Counted from the stretch's first letter, positions 24,018 through 32,072 are shown. The stretch is DNA of 34,307 nucleotides from Candidatus Chromulinivoraceae bacterium (GCA_035478595.1 DATIJL010000015.1:1-34307), one strand, 5' to 3'. Program-made: numbers and translations. The notes: generated from the sequence alone by a model not told the origin.

Positions 24018-24539
24018 ATGACAGATGAAAAAGAACTAATAGAAGCAATCATCACGAAAGATAACGAGTTATATCGTAGCCTTGTCGACCGCTACAAAAC
24101 AGGACTCATTATTCACTGCGAACATATAGTGAAGGATCGAGAGCAAGCAGAAGATATAGCTCAAGAAGCATTTATCAAAGCGTACTATCAACTGAATAAA
24201 TTTAATCCAGACAAGGGACGGTTCTCAACCTGGCTCTACAGAATCGCAACCAATACCGCGCTCGATTATTTACGTAAGAATAAACATCAGGTAAATGTCG
24301 AAGAAATCGAATTACGCGCGGACGAAACAATGCCAGTGAATCTTGAAGAAGACGAGAGACAGGTTATTCGAGATGCCATTACAACGCTTGAACCTCCAAA
24401 ATATGGCGCTGTGATTAAAGCATATTTTTGGGAAGGGAAGAGCTACGGCGAAATTGCCAAGCAGTACGATACGACAACAGGCACGATAGGAACATGGATA
24501 CGTCGAGCAAAAGCTCAGCTAAAGGAGAAACTAGTATGA
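24018..24539 (+). CDS. ECF-type sigma factor (second copy)
   Basis: 173 residues from ATG 24018; a GTG 15 bases upstream is possible. Region 2: LVDRYKTGLIIHCEHI, REQAEDIAQEAFIKAYYQL, STWLYRIATNTALDYLRKN. Region 4: PPKYGAVIKAYFWEGKSYGE, IAKQYDTTTGTIGTWIRRA. Clearly paralogous to the sigma factor at 20527. Overlaps the downstream anti-sigma-like gene by ATGA. Confidence 0.9.
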   Translation: MTDEKELIEAIITKDNELYRSLVDRYKTGLIIHCEHIVKDREQAEDIAQEAFIKAYYQLNKFNPDKGRFSTWLYRIATNTALDYLRKNKHQVNVEEIELRADETMPVNLEEDERQVIRDAITTLEPPKYGAVIKAYFWEGKSYGEIAKQYDTTTGTIGTWIRRAKAQLKEKLV

Positions 24540-25798
24540 ACCGTTTTACATTTGAGCAGCTAGTTATCGCCTCAGCACCAAATCAACCCAGCGGAGCAAC
24601 CGACGCGTTTACTGATAATATTATGAATAAGATTCATTACGATACTTCCTTAAAATCTCATGTTGCCGCGAAGCCTGCTCCTACTAGAGTATCTTTCTTC
24701 TATCGACTCCGCCATCTGCCAACTTTCACAGTCATCGCTATCGCTTTTGTAACAATCCTCGCTATAACAGGTACGGCGTACGCCCTGACTCAGCTTTGGA
24801 CGAAACCCATCGTTCATATTCAGGCACCCGTTAAAAGCGCTGCCGGACGCGTCGAGGTCGTTGCCTCCCTCCAGAACTGTGGCAGTGAAGCAGCGAAACA
24901 GACGATCGAGGTCAAAAAGATGAGTACGATTGATCCTTCTGAAATACAGAAGATCCTCCAGGCCCGCTGTGAAATGAGCGCCGTGCAGCAAGCACTAGCG
25001 CCACAAGATGACTCAGTAATTCCTCAAATACCAGTGGATGGTCAAATTGTGGAACAGACAGCCCTCCAAAATGCGAGCAGCGTACTATCTCTTTCTAAAG
25101 ATACTCTTCAGTCTAAGGACGGTAGAACAAATGCGCTCAGCATACAAAAAATAACACCTGCAACGAAATATGTCGTTAACGGATTGGAGGCGACAGCGAG
25201 CGATATCCGACCTGGAGATACAATCTTATATACGCTCTACACAAAATACCGCCAACATGTCGGTGCAACCAGTGATCCGACAAGGTTCACAACGAATCCA
25301 GAAGAACTTGAAAAAAGAGTAACATACATCGTAAAAGCAGACCTCCCCATAGAGTATTATGGTGCAGACAAACAAGGTCAAATCGCGCAGATCACCCCAT
25401 GTGCTGGCAATGAAGTGGATAGTTGCGTGGAAAGCGGTGCTGTCGATCTCTACCAAGATAATGGTAATAACCCGTTAGGTCAAGAGATCATATCTAAGCA
25501 GGCTGAAGTGCGCGAGATCCAGTTAAAACTTACAAACGTCAATGGCACACAGATTACGGGGGTATCCACATCAGGAAGACAATTCTCAGTAGCTCTTCCT
25601 GTCGATGCAATAAAAACTTTCAACGCCACAAGAAGTTCTGGATACAATAACGTTATTATAGGCGTAGGTGATACAGTACTCATTCGTTATTACGAGTTAG
25701 CCCGTCAAAACAGCACGACTATTAGTTCCGACCGTGTTGAGTATGCTGGATTCTTGATCGAAATGATCCATGAGAATGATCCTATCAAAAAGTATTAA
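24536..25798 (+). CDS. Membrane anti-sigma-like protein (second copy)
   Basis: 420 residues starting at the ATG that overlaps the sigma stop, with AAAGGAG upstream. Cytosolic ~1-60, membrane helix ~62-82 (TFTVIAIAFVTILAITGTAY), external ~85-420. Its cysteines Cys115, Cys145, Cys289 and Cys297 match the four of the first copy, the last pair with the same 8-residue separation (PC-x7-C). It carries ~120 extra C-terminal residues after the last Cys. It likely holds the sigma factor at the membrane until an external signal arrives; this is inferred. Confidence 0.75.
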   Translation: MNRFTFEQLVIASAPNQPSGATDAFTDNIMNKIHYDTSLKSHVAAKPAPTRVSFFYRLRHLPTFTVIAIAFVTILAITGTAYALTQLWTKPIVHIQAPVKSAAGRVEVVASLQNCGSEAAKQTIEVKKMSTIDPSEIQKILQARCEMSAVQQALAPQDDSVIPQIPVDGQIVEQTALQNASSVLSLSKDTLQSKDGRTNALSIQKITPATKYVVNGLEATASDIRPGDTILYTLYTKYRQHVGATSDPTRFTTNPEELEKRVTYIVKADLPIEYYGADKQGQIAQITPCAGNEVDSCVESGAVDLYQDNGNNPLGQEIISKQAEVREIQLKLTNVNGTQITGVSTSGRQFSVALPVDAIKTFNATRSSGYNNVIIGVGDTVLIRYYELARQNSTTISSDRVEYAGFLIEMIHENDPIKKY

Positions 25799-25837
25799 GG
25801 CAAGCGAAGCGCGGCTGTTATTTAAATAATAGGACGC

Positions 25838-25945
25838 CTAAAAATAACAATACCCCGCCGCCGAGGCGACGAGGTTCGCTACGATCCACATCCCGCTCAC
25901 CACATTGGCGAGCTGTGCCAGGATCATCAATGCTATGATGCTCAT
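25838..25945 (-). CDS. 35-residue membrane peptide (GC-rich unit)
   Basis: ATG at 25943-25945 preceded by GAGAGGTGG. Almost the whole peptide is one or two hydrophobic segments: SIIALMILAQLANVVSG then MWIVANLVASAAGYCYF. An extended -10, TGC-TATGAT (minus strand, -10 at 25976-25981), lies ~31 bases upstream. It could be a toxin-like or membrane-modulating micro-protein, or a bacteriocin-type peptide; nothing decides which. Its GC content is high for this window, like the other single-gene units. Confidence 0.55.
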   Translation of the reverse strand: MSIIALMILAQLANVVSGMWIVANLVASAAGYCYF

Positions 25946-26004
25946 GCCATGCCACCTCTCAGAGAACGAAACCTGATCATAGCATACAACATCATGTTTG
26001 TATG

Positions 26005-27018
26005 TCAATCACGAGATCGTGGTATCATTGCGTTCATTCTTACCCAAGTTAGTAAGAATGGAAAGGCTTCTATTGCTCCAAAATGCGCTTGTTCAGGCGA
26101 CGCATCTAGAACCGAACCAGGGATTCTTGCCTGCAGCCATTCTGAGTGACTAAAAGGTGAAAAAATATCTTCTTTCCCATGCCACAGAAGTGTAGGGCAT
26201 GTGATATCTGCTGGATCAAACCCCCAGGGAGTGCGAAATGCTATATGATCATCATACTGCCCAGAGACATACGCTCTACTGCCATCAAGAGGGTCTGGAG
26301 GCACAACTAAATTATCTTCATTAGCTGCTGCATTCTCAAAACCTACATTGAGTGCGCTCCGAATAGCAGCATCTCCTATAACTCTACGATCTGGAAGTGG
26401 CAATTGGCTTCGAAGCTCAAGATCAATAAAGTTGCCCGACCTCATGGCGTCGGTTGTATTCGCACGCAACGCATTAATTGTGCGAGTTGCCGACAAACTA
26501 CCTTTTAAGAAACTGTCGACAAGCTCATATTCCGCCACATTGCCCGGCCCCATACCAGCATACCAGTCGAGTCCCTGCGCATCGGGCGGTGCGATACTCA
26601 CAAGTGCCAGCGCAGATTGAACGCGGTCTTTTAGTAACGCCGCACACGCTAGTGCATGGGGAGCACCACCTGATCTGCCTGCCACTGAGAAACGGTCAAT
26701 CCCTAAAGAGTCGGCAAGAAATGCAATATCTTCTGCTATAGAGCTAATGGATCGATCGGGATCCCTATCAGATCCTCCATATCCAGAACGATCAGGTACA
26801 ATAAGTCGCACGCCCCCAAGTCGTAAGCTAAGATTACGTGGCAGTGGCCCGTCTTTGCCACCGGGTGTGCCATGTAAGAAAAAGATGGGATAGTCGTTTT
26901 CACGCCCTCTATTCTTATAAGCCATCCTGCGACCATCCGGCAGAATTAGGAATTGCTCACGATCCTCTTCATACTCGAGTTTCGAGCCTCGTTCGATACC
27001 TCGTCGTATTTCACTCAT
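26005..27018 (-). CDS. Alpha/beta hydrolase
   Basis: 337 residues. Oxyanion motif HGTPGG (49-54), then DRSGYGGSD (76-84), nucleophile elbow GRSGG (114-118, Ser116), late acid in WHGKEDIFSP and His near 319 (QAHFG). This matches the epoxide-hydrolase/proline-iminopeptidase-like branch. No signal peptide, so cytosolic. It is a lone gene; the natural substrate is unknown. Its promoter region runs towards the GC-rich unit at 27145 on the other strand. Confidence 0.85.
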   Translation of the reverse strand: MSEIRRGIERGSKLEYEEDREQFLILPDGRRMAYKNRGRENDYPIFFLHGTPGGKDGPLPRNLSLRLGGVRLIVPDRSGYGGSDRDPDRSISSIAEDIAFLADSLGIDRFSVAGRSGGAPHALACAALLKDRVQSALALVSIAPPDAQGLDWYAGMGPGNVAEYELVDSFLKGSLSATRTINALRANTTDAMRSGNFIDLELRSQLPLPDRRVIGDAAIRSALNVGFENAAANEDNLVVPPDPLDGSRAYVSGQYDDHIAFRTPWGFDPADITCPTLLWHGKEDIFSPFSHSEWLQARIPGSVLDASPEQAHFGAIEAFPFLLTWVRMNAMIPRSRD

Positions 27019-27144
27019 GCGCCTATTATATGACAGCTGACTTGTAAATTATCATTTGCGAAAAACAATAAAATATAATAACGTAGCATTGTACACTCGT
27101 TCACGTCAGCGCATCGCTGCGCCCGGACACCGAAGGTGATCTTC

Positions 27145-27750
27145 ATGGCTCGATCCAACTATCGTTCTATCGACCACGTCCAGCCCGTTTCAGAAGCGAT
27201 TGAGTTTTGGGCTTGTATCGGTGGAGCAGGAGTGTCACTGGCATATCACATGCAGAGCAAGACACTCTACCTACCAGTAGTGAATGGTGAGTTCATAGTG
27301 TGGATTCACAACAACACTGCTTCAACTGCTATCACGACTCCGACGCGTATCGGCTACAACAACAGGTGGCTCGACGCTCATGAAGGTCGTCAGGCACCGG
27401 ACGACAGCACATGGGAGATCAACCCAGAGGGGTGGCTGAAGCTTCATTTCATTGCGCCTTCCATAGCCAATCGCTTTTCAGTTTCCTCAATCGAAGCGTT
27501 CGGCGAGGACGGTCTCACGCTTGAGATTTACTGCCGCGCGCTCACTACTGAGCCAACTCGACATGCCAAGGCTGATGTCTACCGAGGGGAGGTTACTCAG
27601 CTTCGCGTGGTGAGCCGTCATCAGATGGCTAAGATACTCGCGCGGGATGGCATTAAGCGCGACCCAGAGCGAGTTGGCAGCTGGAACTCGCACTCCTCGT
27701 TCGAAAGCGACGGATGGGACCTGAAGCGTTCGCGCCACCTGCACGCCTAG
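27145..27750 (+). CDS. Orphan protein, 201 residues (GC-rich unit)
   Basis: I start at ATG 27145 (MARSNYRS..), with GGTGAT 6 bases upstream; a GTG start 9 bases earlier is possible. The sequence looks largely beta in the first half: AIEFWACIGGAGVSLAYHM, LYLPVVNGEFIVWIHN, then WLKLHFIAP and LEIYCRAL. The C-terminus is basic. No signal peptide and no family recognised. The gene is GC-rich and followed by a 10-bp hairpin. Confidence 0.65.
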   Translation: MARSNYRSIDHVQPVSEAIEFWACIGGAGVSLAYHMQSKTLYLPVVNGEFIVWIHNNTASTAITTPTRIGYNNRWLDAHEGRQAPDDSTWEINPEGWLKLHFIAPSIANRFSVSSIEAFGEDGLTLEIYCRALTTEPTRHAKADVYRGEVTQLRVVSRHQMAKILARDGIKRDPERVGSWNSHSSFESDGWDLKRSRHLHA

Positions 27751-27764
27751 AAGAGTGTACGACG

Positions 27765-27790
27765 GGGTCGGGGGTGCGAACCCCCGACCC
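27765..27790 (+). terminator. Hairpin terminator of the 27145 unit
   Basis: GGGTCGGGGG, loop TGCGAA, CCCCCGACCC; outer bases ACGG/CCGT can extend it. Starts 15 bases after the stop codon. Confidence 0.7.
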
Positions 27791-27855
27791 TACCCGTCAA
27801 GAAGGTGCGAGATGTGATCTTTTTATTCGAATTAATCAAATGAAAAGACCTCATC

Positions 27856-28029
27856 TTGTGTCTCGACAGCGAAACACACCATCCGTGGGAGCATCCGCTC
27901 GATGAGGAGAAGGGCATTTTCGTGGCTGCCTGGCGGTCTTGCTGGAAAGTGATCGACAAAATAAAACACGGCTGGCACTACTACACGTCGGATGACATGG
28001 AGTACTACTGTCCCGGTTACGAGGAGTAG
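27856..28029 (+). CDS. 57-residue orphan protein with TTG start (GC-rich unit)
   Basis: The only open frame through this GC-rich patch ends at TAG 28029 and has a stop at 27841, so the start must be internal; TTG 27856 with GAAAAGA upstream fits best. The product has a protein-like composition: LDSETHHPWEHPLDEEKG, VAAWRSCWKVIDKIKHGW, HYYTSDDMEYYCPGYEE. Two of its three Cys and four Trp suggest a small compact domain. A hairpin follows at 28065. An overlapping ATG frame gives only 21 codons. Confidence 0.45.
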   Translation: MCLDSETHHPWEHPLDEEKGIFVAAWRSCWKVIDKIKHGWHYYTSDDMEYYCPGYEE

Positions 28030-28064
28030 AATTTGCGGTTCTCTAGCTAATCAACTAGATTATC

Positions 28065-28095
28065 GTGGGTACGATGCGAAAAGCGTCGTACCCAC
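28065..28095 (+). terminator. Hairpin terminator of the 27856 unit
   Basis: GTGGGTACGA and TCGTACCCAC pair perfectly around an 11-base loop that can itself form GC-GAAAA-GC. Confidence 0.65.
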
Positions 28096-28195
28096 CAATA
28101 AACCTTACATTTGCTCAAAATTATTTTCTTGTATAGCGAAGTTATTATTTGATTTGATGAATCGTACAAAGTGACCTATTATTTACTGCAAAATA

Positions 28196-28225
28196 TTGTA
28201 AAACAATAGTAAAAGGTGTAGAATA
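28196..28225 (+). promoter_or_regulatory. Promoter of the 28277 unit
   Basis: TTGTAA (28196-28201), 18-base spacer, TAGAAT (28220-28225); leader of ~45 bases with AGAAGGG before the ATG. Confidence 0.55.
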
Positions 28226-28276
28226 CCTCAGTTCCTAACATTCGAAAGCGTCCAGTTAGAAGGGCACGAAACGTAC

Positions 28277-29044
28277 ATGCTGCACACGGCATCCCCCCGA
28301 GTATTTCGTCTCGGTGATCATGCACCCGCGCGAGGCAGCCTTGATCCTGTCAACCTGAAGGCTCACGTGGACGAAGTCGCTCGGGGCATCAGGCTCATGA
28401 GTCTCCCTTCAAGCTATGCGCCGTACACCAACGAGCATGTCATCTGTATTGATGATCGGCTCAGCGGTGCAGCCGGCCTAGCTGGAGGTGCACTGAGTCT
28501 CGGATTCATGCACAATTACCTATTTGGAGGTCGGTTTCTCAGCCACGCGCTACATCACCTGCACTCACTGTTCCACAAAGAGTGCGGTGCCCTGGAGCTT
28601 GCGATGAACGGGTTCGTCCAGCAACGTCTAACCAACGTTCACGCAGGCGGCTACAAGTTCCTTGAGGCTATCGGCTTCAAGGTTCCGATGATGATTCGTC
28701 GGAACATCGCTGCGTGGGCCCGGACTCTACCCGTCAACTTCGTCGACCTTGACGAATCGATGCGTGTAGCCAAGGCGATCCTGGGCGTTTCAGGTCCTCA
28801 TATCGGTGGCCTCATCGGCGTGAGCCTGAACAGTGGCTACGGTTTTACGGCGCACGACGAGCTTAGACGCGAGACTGGCATGCTCGCCTTTCGGTTCGAC
28901 CCGACCGTCGCTTTCCGCGAAGTGAAGCGTATCGCCGCCGGACACCCCAAAGCCAATGAGGCGGCGCTGCTCGCACTCGTATTCACGGCAGAGGTAATCC
29001 TTGAGCTCATGGGGCCCGAGGCGATCGTCGGAATACACAAGTAA
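28277..29044 (+). CDS. Protein with beta-carbonic-anhydrase-type signature (GC-rich unit)
   Basis: 255 residues. Two motifs suggest a beta-carbonic-anhydrase-like zinc site: CIDDR (57-61, CxDxR) and HKECGA (100-105, HxxCGA), 43 residues apart; beta-CAs have about 50-60. Between them is a Gly-rich stretch (AAGLAGGALSLGFMHNYLFGG). The rest, including PMMIRRNIAAWARTLP and RIAAGHPKANEAALLALVFT, does not clearly match the family. It may be a divergent CA-like enzyme or a coincidence of motifs. The base composition is GC-rich and it is a single-gene unit with its own promoter and terminator. Confidence 0.6.
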   Translation: MLHTASPRVFRLGDHAPARGSLDPVNLKAHVDEVARGIRLMSLPSSYAPYTNEHVICIDDRLSGAAGLAGGALSLGFMHNYLFGGRFLSHALHHLHSLFHKECGALELAMNGFVQQRLTNVHAGGYKFLEAIGFKVPMMIRRNIAAWARTLPVNFVDLDESMRVAKAILGVSGPHIGGLIGVSLNSGYGFTAHDELRRETGMLAFRFDPTVAFREVKRIAAGHPKANEAALLALVFTAEVILELMGPEAIVGIHK

Positions 29045-29068
29045 GATGCATTCGAAAGAAGGGAACGC

Positions 29069-29102
29069 CCCGGTAGCTCACTGAGTTACCGGGAGTTTTC
29101 TT
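29069..29102 (+). terminator. Terminator of the 28277 unit
   Basis: CCCGGTAGCTCA and TGAGTTACCGGG (one G-U pair) followed by AGTTTTCTTTTT. Confidence 0.85.
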
Positions 29103-29144
29103 TTTAGACCCAACCGATAAAACCATTGTCAGTCCTGACTCAGT

Positions 29145-30041
29145 CTATACCGTAACTAGAACTGTCGATGCACCTGTTTGATCAGCCGTTTCAGCTGCAG
29201 CTGCGGTCTCGCGTTTTTCGACTGCATCAATCAGTCTCGTTAGACCTATACCCGCACCGACACGAGGGAAGAACTCAAGACCCAAGAACTCATGCAGTTC
29301 CTTTTCGACTCGTTCTTTACCGAAAAGTTCGAATAGTTTCTCGGCATATTTGCCGTCGCTTATAGAGTAGAAATTCTCCGACATTTCTCGTATATTCGTA
29401 CTTCGTTCGGCACTTCCGATCGTTTCATGACCATACAAAATGACGTCGATCTTATTCGCGTGCTCAGCACCTTTTTTCTTCATGTTCCAAAAAGGCGATG
29501 TATATACTGGAAACTCTTCACAGAATACGACAGGTCCGAAGTCCTTCTGCATCTTACCCTCATGAACATGAGAGAGCTCGTGTACCTTATAGTACTTTTT
29601 TAATTCGTCATATTTCTTATAGTAATATGATTTCCTATCACCGAAACCAAGGTATTCGAGCAGTTCGGTCTCAAAGTCCTCAAGGTCTTTGACTGTCCCT
29701 TTAAGTTCAAATTCAAACATTGGAAAGATCAGTTTGTGTCGGCCCGGAACAGGATGCTGCTCATTGCGATAACTCGTACTGACACAAAACACACCAGGTA
29801 ACTTTGGCCGGGTGAGTAGTTCGTACTCGAGCCACATCTGACCTGTTTGGGGCAGGGGCCATACCTGACCCATGTAGTTATACGTCGCAACCGTCTCCGG
29901 ATCTTCACAGGCGGCTAAGATACTCAGCCTATCCTGAGTGTGAACTTCGCAAAAACCCTTGCTAAGACAGAAGCTACGAAGCTTGTTCGCAACCTTACTA
30001 AACGCTTCGCTATCTTCAACACCTCTATAGTTACTGTTCAT
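29145..30041 (-). CDS. Stand-alone class II aminoacyl-tRNA-synthetase-like enzyme
   Basis: 298 residues comprising only a class II catalytic core; no anticodon-binding domain. Motif 2 is STSYRNEQHP with FPMFEFE downstream (88-112) and motif 3 is GAGIGLTR (262-269). The closest relatives by pattern are the AspRS/AsnRS/LysRS group, and the size matches archaeal-type asparagine synthetase A paralogues and other amino-acid-activating paralogues. It could make asparagine, modify a protein (EpmA-like) or charge a small carrier. AAGGAGG precedes the ATG. A terminator-like hairpin lies in its upstream leader. Confidence 0.75.
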   Translation of the reverse strand: MNSNYRGVEDSEAFSKVANKLRSFCLSKGFCEVHTQDRLSILAACEDPETVATYNYMGQVWPLPQTGQMWLEYELLTRPKLPGVFCVSTSYRNEQHPVPGRHKLIFPMFEFELKGTVKDLEDFETELLEYLGFGDRKSYYYKKYDELKKYYKVHELSHVHEGKMQKDFGPVVFCEEFPVYTSPFWNMKKKGAEHANKIDVILYGHETIGSAERSTNIREMSENFYSISDGKYAEKLFELFGKERVEKELHEFLGLEFFPRVGAGIGLTRLIDAVEKRETAAAAETADQTGASTVLVTV

Positions 30042-30075
30042 GTGGCCTCCTTTTTAGGATTATTTTTTTGCATAA

Positions 30076-30101
30076 AAAAATAGCCCCATAGGGCTATTTT
30101 T
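30076..30101 (-). terminator. Terminator hairpin 35 bases upstream of the synthetase-like gene
   Basis: AAAAATAGCCC and GGGCTATTTTT form a perfect stem around a 4-base loop. On the minus strand it lies after rsgA and just before the synthetase-like gene, so it is either the rsgA terminator or an attenuator of the next gene. Confidence 0.8.
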
Positions 30102-30232
30102 ACGAAATACAATTTCCGAAGTACGTGCTCTCATACCTTGGAATACTTTCGCTTATGCATTAAACCTGAGTGTAACACGAGTCAATATGTAGCACAAGTA
30201 ATCCAAAATCGTATGCAGCACGGAACCTTGTT

Positions 30233-31297
30233 TTATATATCGTTGTGCATCTCTCGCAAGATGTCTTTTGTCTGGTCGGTGACAGCCTTGTGAGACCGTC
30301 TGTTGTCCTGACGCACCCGAACATCCTTTTTAGCCTTTAGTCCGCCTAGTTCACTTTTCATTTTTTGATAGCTTGCATAGTGAGATGCGTCCAAAGTACC
30401 AGACCGTAGTGCCTGCAGCACGGCGCAACCAGCTTCATGAGTATGGCTGCAAGATGTGTATTTGCACTGACTTGCTAAAAGAACGATATCACTGAAGTTT
30501 TCATCAAGATCACCCTCATCGCCCCATAGTTGTAATTCACGGATGCCAGGCGTATCAATAAGCATGCCACCGTTAGATAGTACGAACAATTCACGGTGGA
30601 CCGTCGTATGCTTTCCTGTTGAGTCAGAACTACGAACAGCCTGGGTATTCTGCACTTCTTCACCAAGCATTCTATTCGTAATCGTTGATTTACCGACTCC
30701 AGATGATCCAAGAAGGATAGCAGTATCACCAGGCTGTATATGGGCTAAAATCTCATCAATACCAGCTCCGGTGGTAGCCGTTGCGATAACAATAGGTAAA
30801 TTAAATTCCTTGAGTTGATCGGTGTAGGTAGCTATGGTATCAGTCTTATCGGCTTTATTCAGTACAATAACGGGACGAATGGCATATACAGAAAGTTGGT
30901 ATAAAAATCGACGTAGGCGTTCAATGCTAAAATCATCATCAAGCGCCAGTAAGACAAAGGCGACATCTACATTAGCCGCAATGACCTGCTTGGTAGTTCG
31001 CTTACCTGCAATCTTACGAGTAATTTCATTACGCCTGGGCAAGACCTCCTCTATAACAACAGGGCCATTATCTAAGAGTCGGACAGCGACCCAGTCGCCA
31101 ACCTTTGGCGCATTATCACGGTTTGTATAATGCGCCATCTTTCCTGAAAGTTCGGCAACACGAATATCAGGAAGAGCCACCTTCAACGACGTTCCGAAAT
31201 CCGCCACAATGCGCGCCGGATAGAGACCTTTCAAGTCCAACTGCGCCCATATTTCAGAGAGATTTGCTGTCCAGCCAAATTTAGTAAGTTGATCCAT
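30233..31297 (-). CDS. rsgA: Ribosome small subunit-dependent GTPase A
   Basis: 354 residues. N-terminal OB fold (~25-90), then the circularly permuted GTPase with NKAD (147-150) before the P-loop GSSGVGKS (197-204) and DTPG (248-251), and the C-terminal zinc site Cys278, Cys283, His285, Cys291. RsgA binds the 30S subunit late in assembly and releases RbfA. All the diagnostic motifs are present and in the permuted order, so the call is firm. A core gene in an otherwise accessory window; it is a single-gene unit on the minus strand. Confidence 0.97.
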   Translation of the reverse strand: MDQLTKFGWTANLSEIWAQLDLKGLYPARIVADFGTSLKVALPDIRVAELSGKMAHYTNRDNAPKVGDWVAVRLLDNGPVVIEEVLPRRNEITRKIAGKRTTKQVIAANVDVAFVLLALDDDFSIERLRRFLYQLSVYAIRPVIVLNKADKTDTIATYTDQLKEFNLPIVIATATTGAGIDEILAHIQPGDTAILLGSSGVGKSTITNRMLGEEVQNTQAVRSSDSTGKHTTVHRELFVLSNGGMLIDTPGIRELQLWGDEGDLDENFSDIVLLASQCKYTSCSHTHEAGCAVLQALRSGTLDASHYASYQKMKSELGGLKAKKDVRVRQDNRRSHKAVTDQTKDILREMHNDI

Positions 31298-31399
31298 TAC
31301 CCTAATACTACAATATTCACTCTAATAACGCTTATGAAACTTGGACTATTTATTGGTTTTGGATTTTAGGAGGCACATATCTTGAGGTTTCTAAAGTAC

Positions 31400-31429
31400 T
31401 TGTGCTTGATGTTACGTACCTGATACAAT
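31400..31429 (+). promoter_or_regulatory. Promoter of the surface-protein gene
   Basis: TTGTGC (31400-31405), 18-base spacer, TACAAT (31424-31429). The start at ATG 31440 is only ~4 bases from the predicted start site, so the mRNA is almost leaderless. Confidence 0.6.
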
Positions 31430-31439
31430 GAGCTCAAGC

Positions 31440-32072
31440 ATGGCAAGATTACCTGTACCTAACGGTGATGACGGCAATTGGGGTACGCTACTCAATGAGT
31501 TTTTAGGAGTAGCGCATAACAGTGACGGGACTCTCACACCCTCAGCCGTTACTAATATCGGGACAGAATTACTTGCAAACAAGAACCAATCCGGCGGGTA
31601 TGCTGGTCTAGATGGTAGCGGTCGCGTTGCCGCCGCTCAGCTTCCCACTCCTACTAGCATAGCGGCGTATATAGGAGTTGAGGCGAGTGGCCCTACTATC
31701 TTGAATAAGACATTCACCCAAGTGGCTTTTACTGGTATTACCGCACAGCTGGATACTGCAAGTATCAGTTGGAATAGCGGCTCACCATCTATCGTGACTA
31801 TACTACAGACTGGCGTTTATTCGGTGACGGCAGGTGTTTATTGGAGAGACGCGGGACTAACCGGTCCGATCACTCTACAAATACTCTCCAGCTGCCAATT
31901 TAATTTCGCTGATGTTCGCCCAGCGATAGGGGATGGTGTTACAGAATCCCAACAGTTTCTTACTGCGACTATGTATCTACAGACGGGACAGGGGATTAAC
32001 CTGAACATCGAACAGTCTACCGGAACCACCCTAACGCCCTATATTACTATGCTAGTAACGCGCTGCACCTAA
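31440..32072 (+). CDS. Surface/tail-fibre-like protein with Saccharibacteria-type N-terminus
   Basis: 210 residues from the second ATG (MARLPVP..); the first ATG (31428) lies inside the -10. The N-terminus PNGDDGNWGTLLNEFLG then AHNSDGTLTP and LDGSGRVAAAQLP is the phage-tail-fibre/collar-like motif that recurs in Saccharibacteria surface proteins. The C-terminal ~130 residues are beta-rich (TFTQVAFTGITAQLDTASI, GVYSVTAGVYWRDAG, QSTGTTLTPYITMLVTR) like a C1q/TNF jelly-roll. It probably forms trimers; no signal peptide is visible, so export may be through an unknown route. Confidence 0.75.
   Translation: MARLPVPNGDDGNWGTLLNEFLGVAHNSDGTLTPSAVTNIGTELLANKNQSGGYAGLDGSGRVAAAQLPTPTSIAAYIGVEASGPTILNKTFTQVAFTGITAQLDTASISWNSGSPSIVTILQTGVYSVTAGVYWRDAGLTGPITLQILSSCQFNFADVRPAIGDGVTESQQFLTATMYLQTGQGINLNIEQSTGTTLTPYITMLVTRCT

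Noticed and set aside
27765-27790. tRNA T-arm lookalike (GGGGG-TGCGAA-CCCCC)
   Set aside because: No acceptor stem, anticodon arm or CCA nearby; it is a terminator hairpin.
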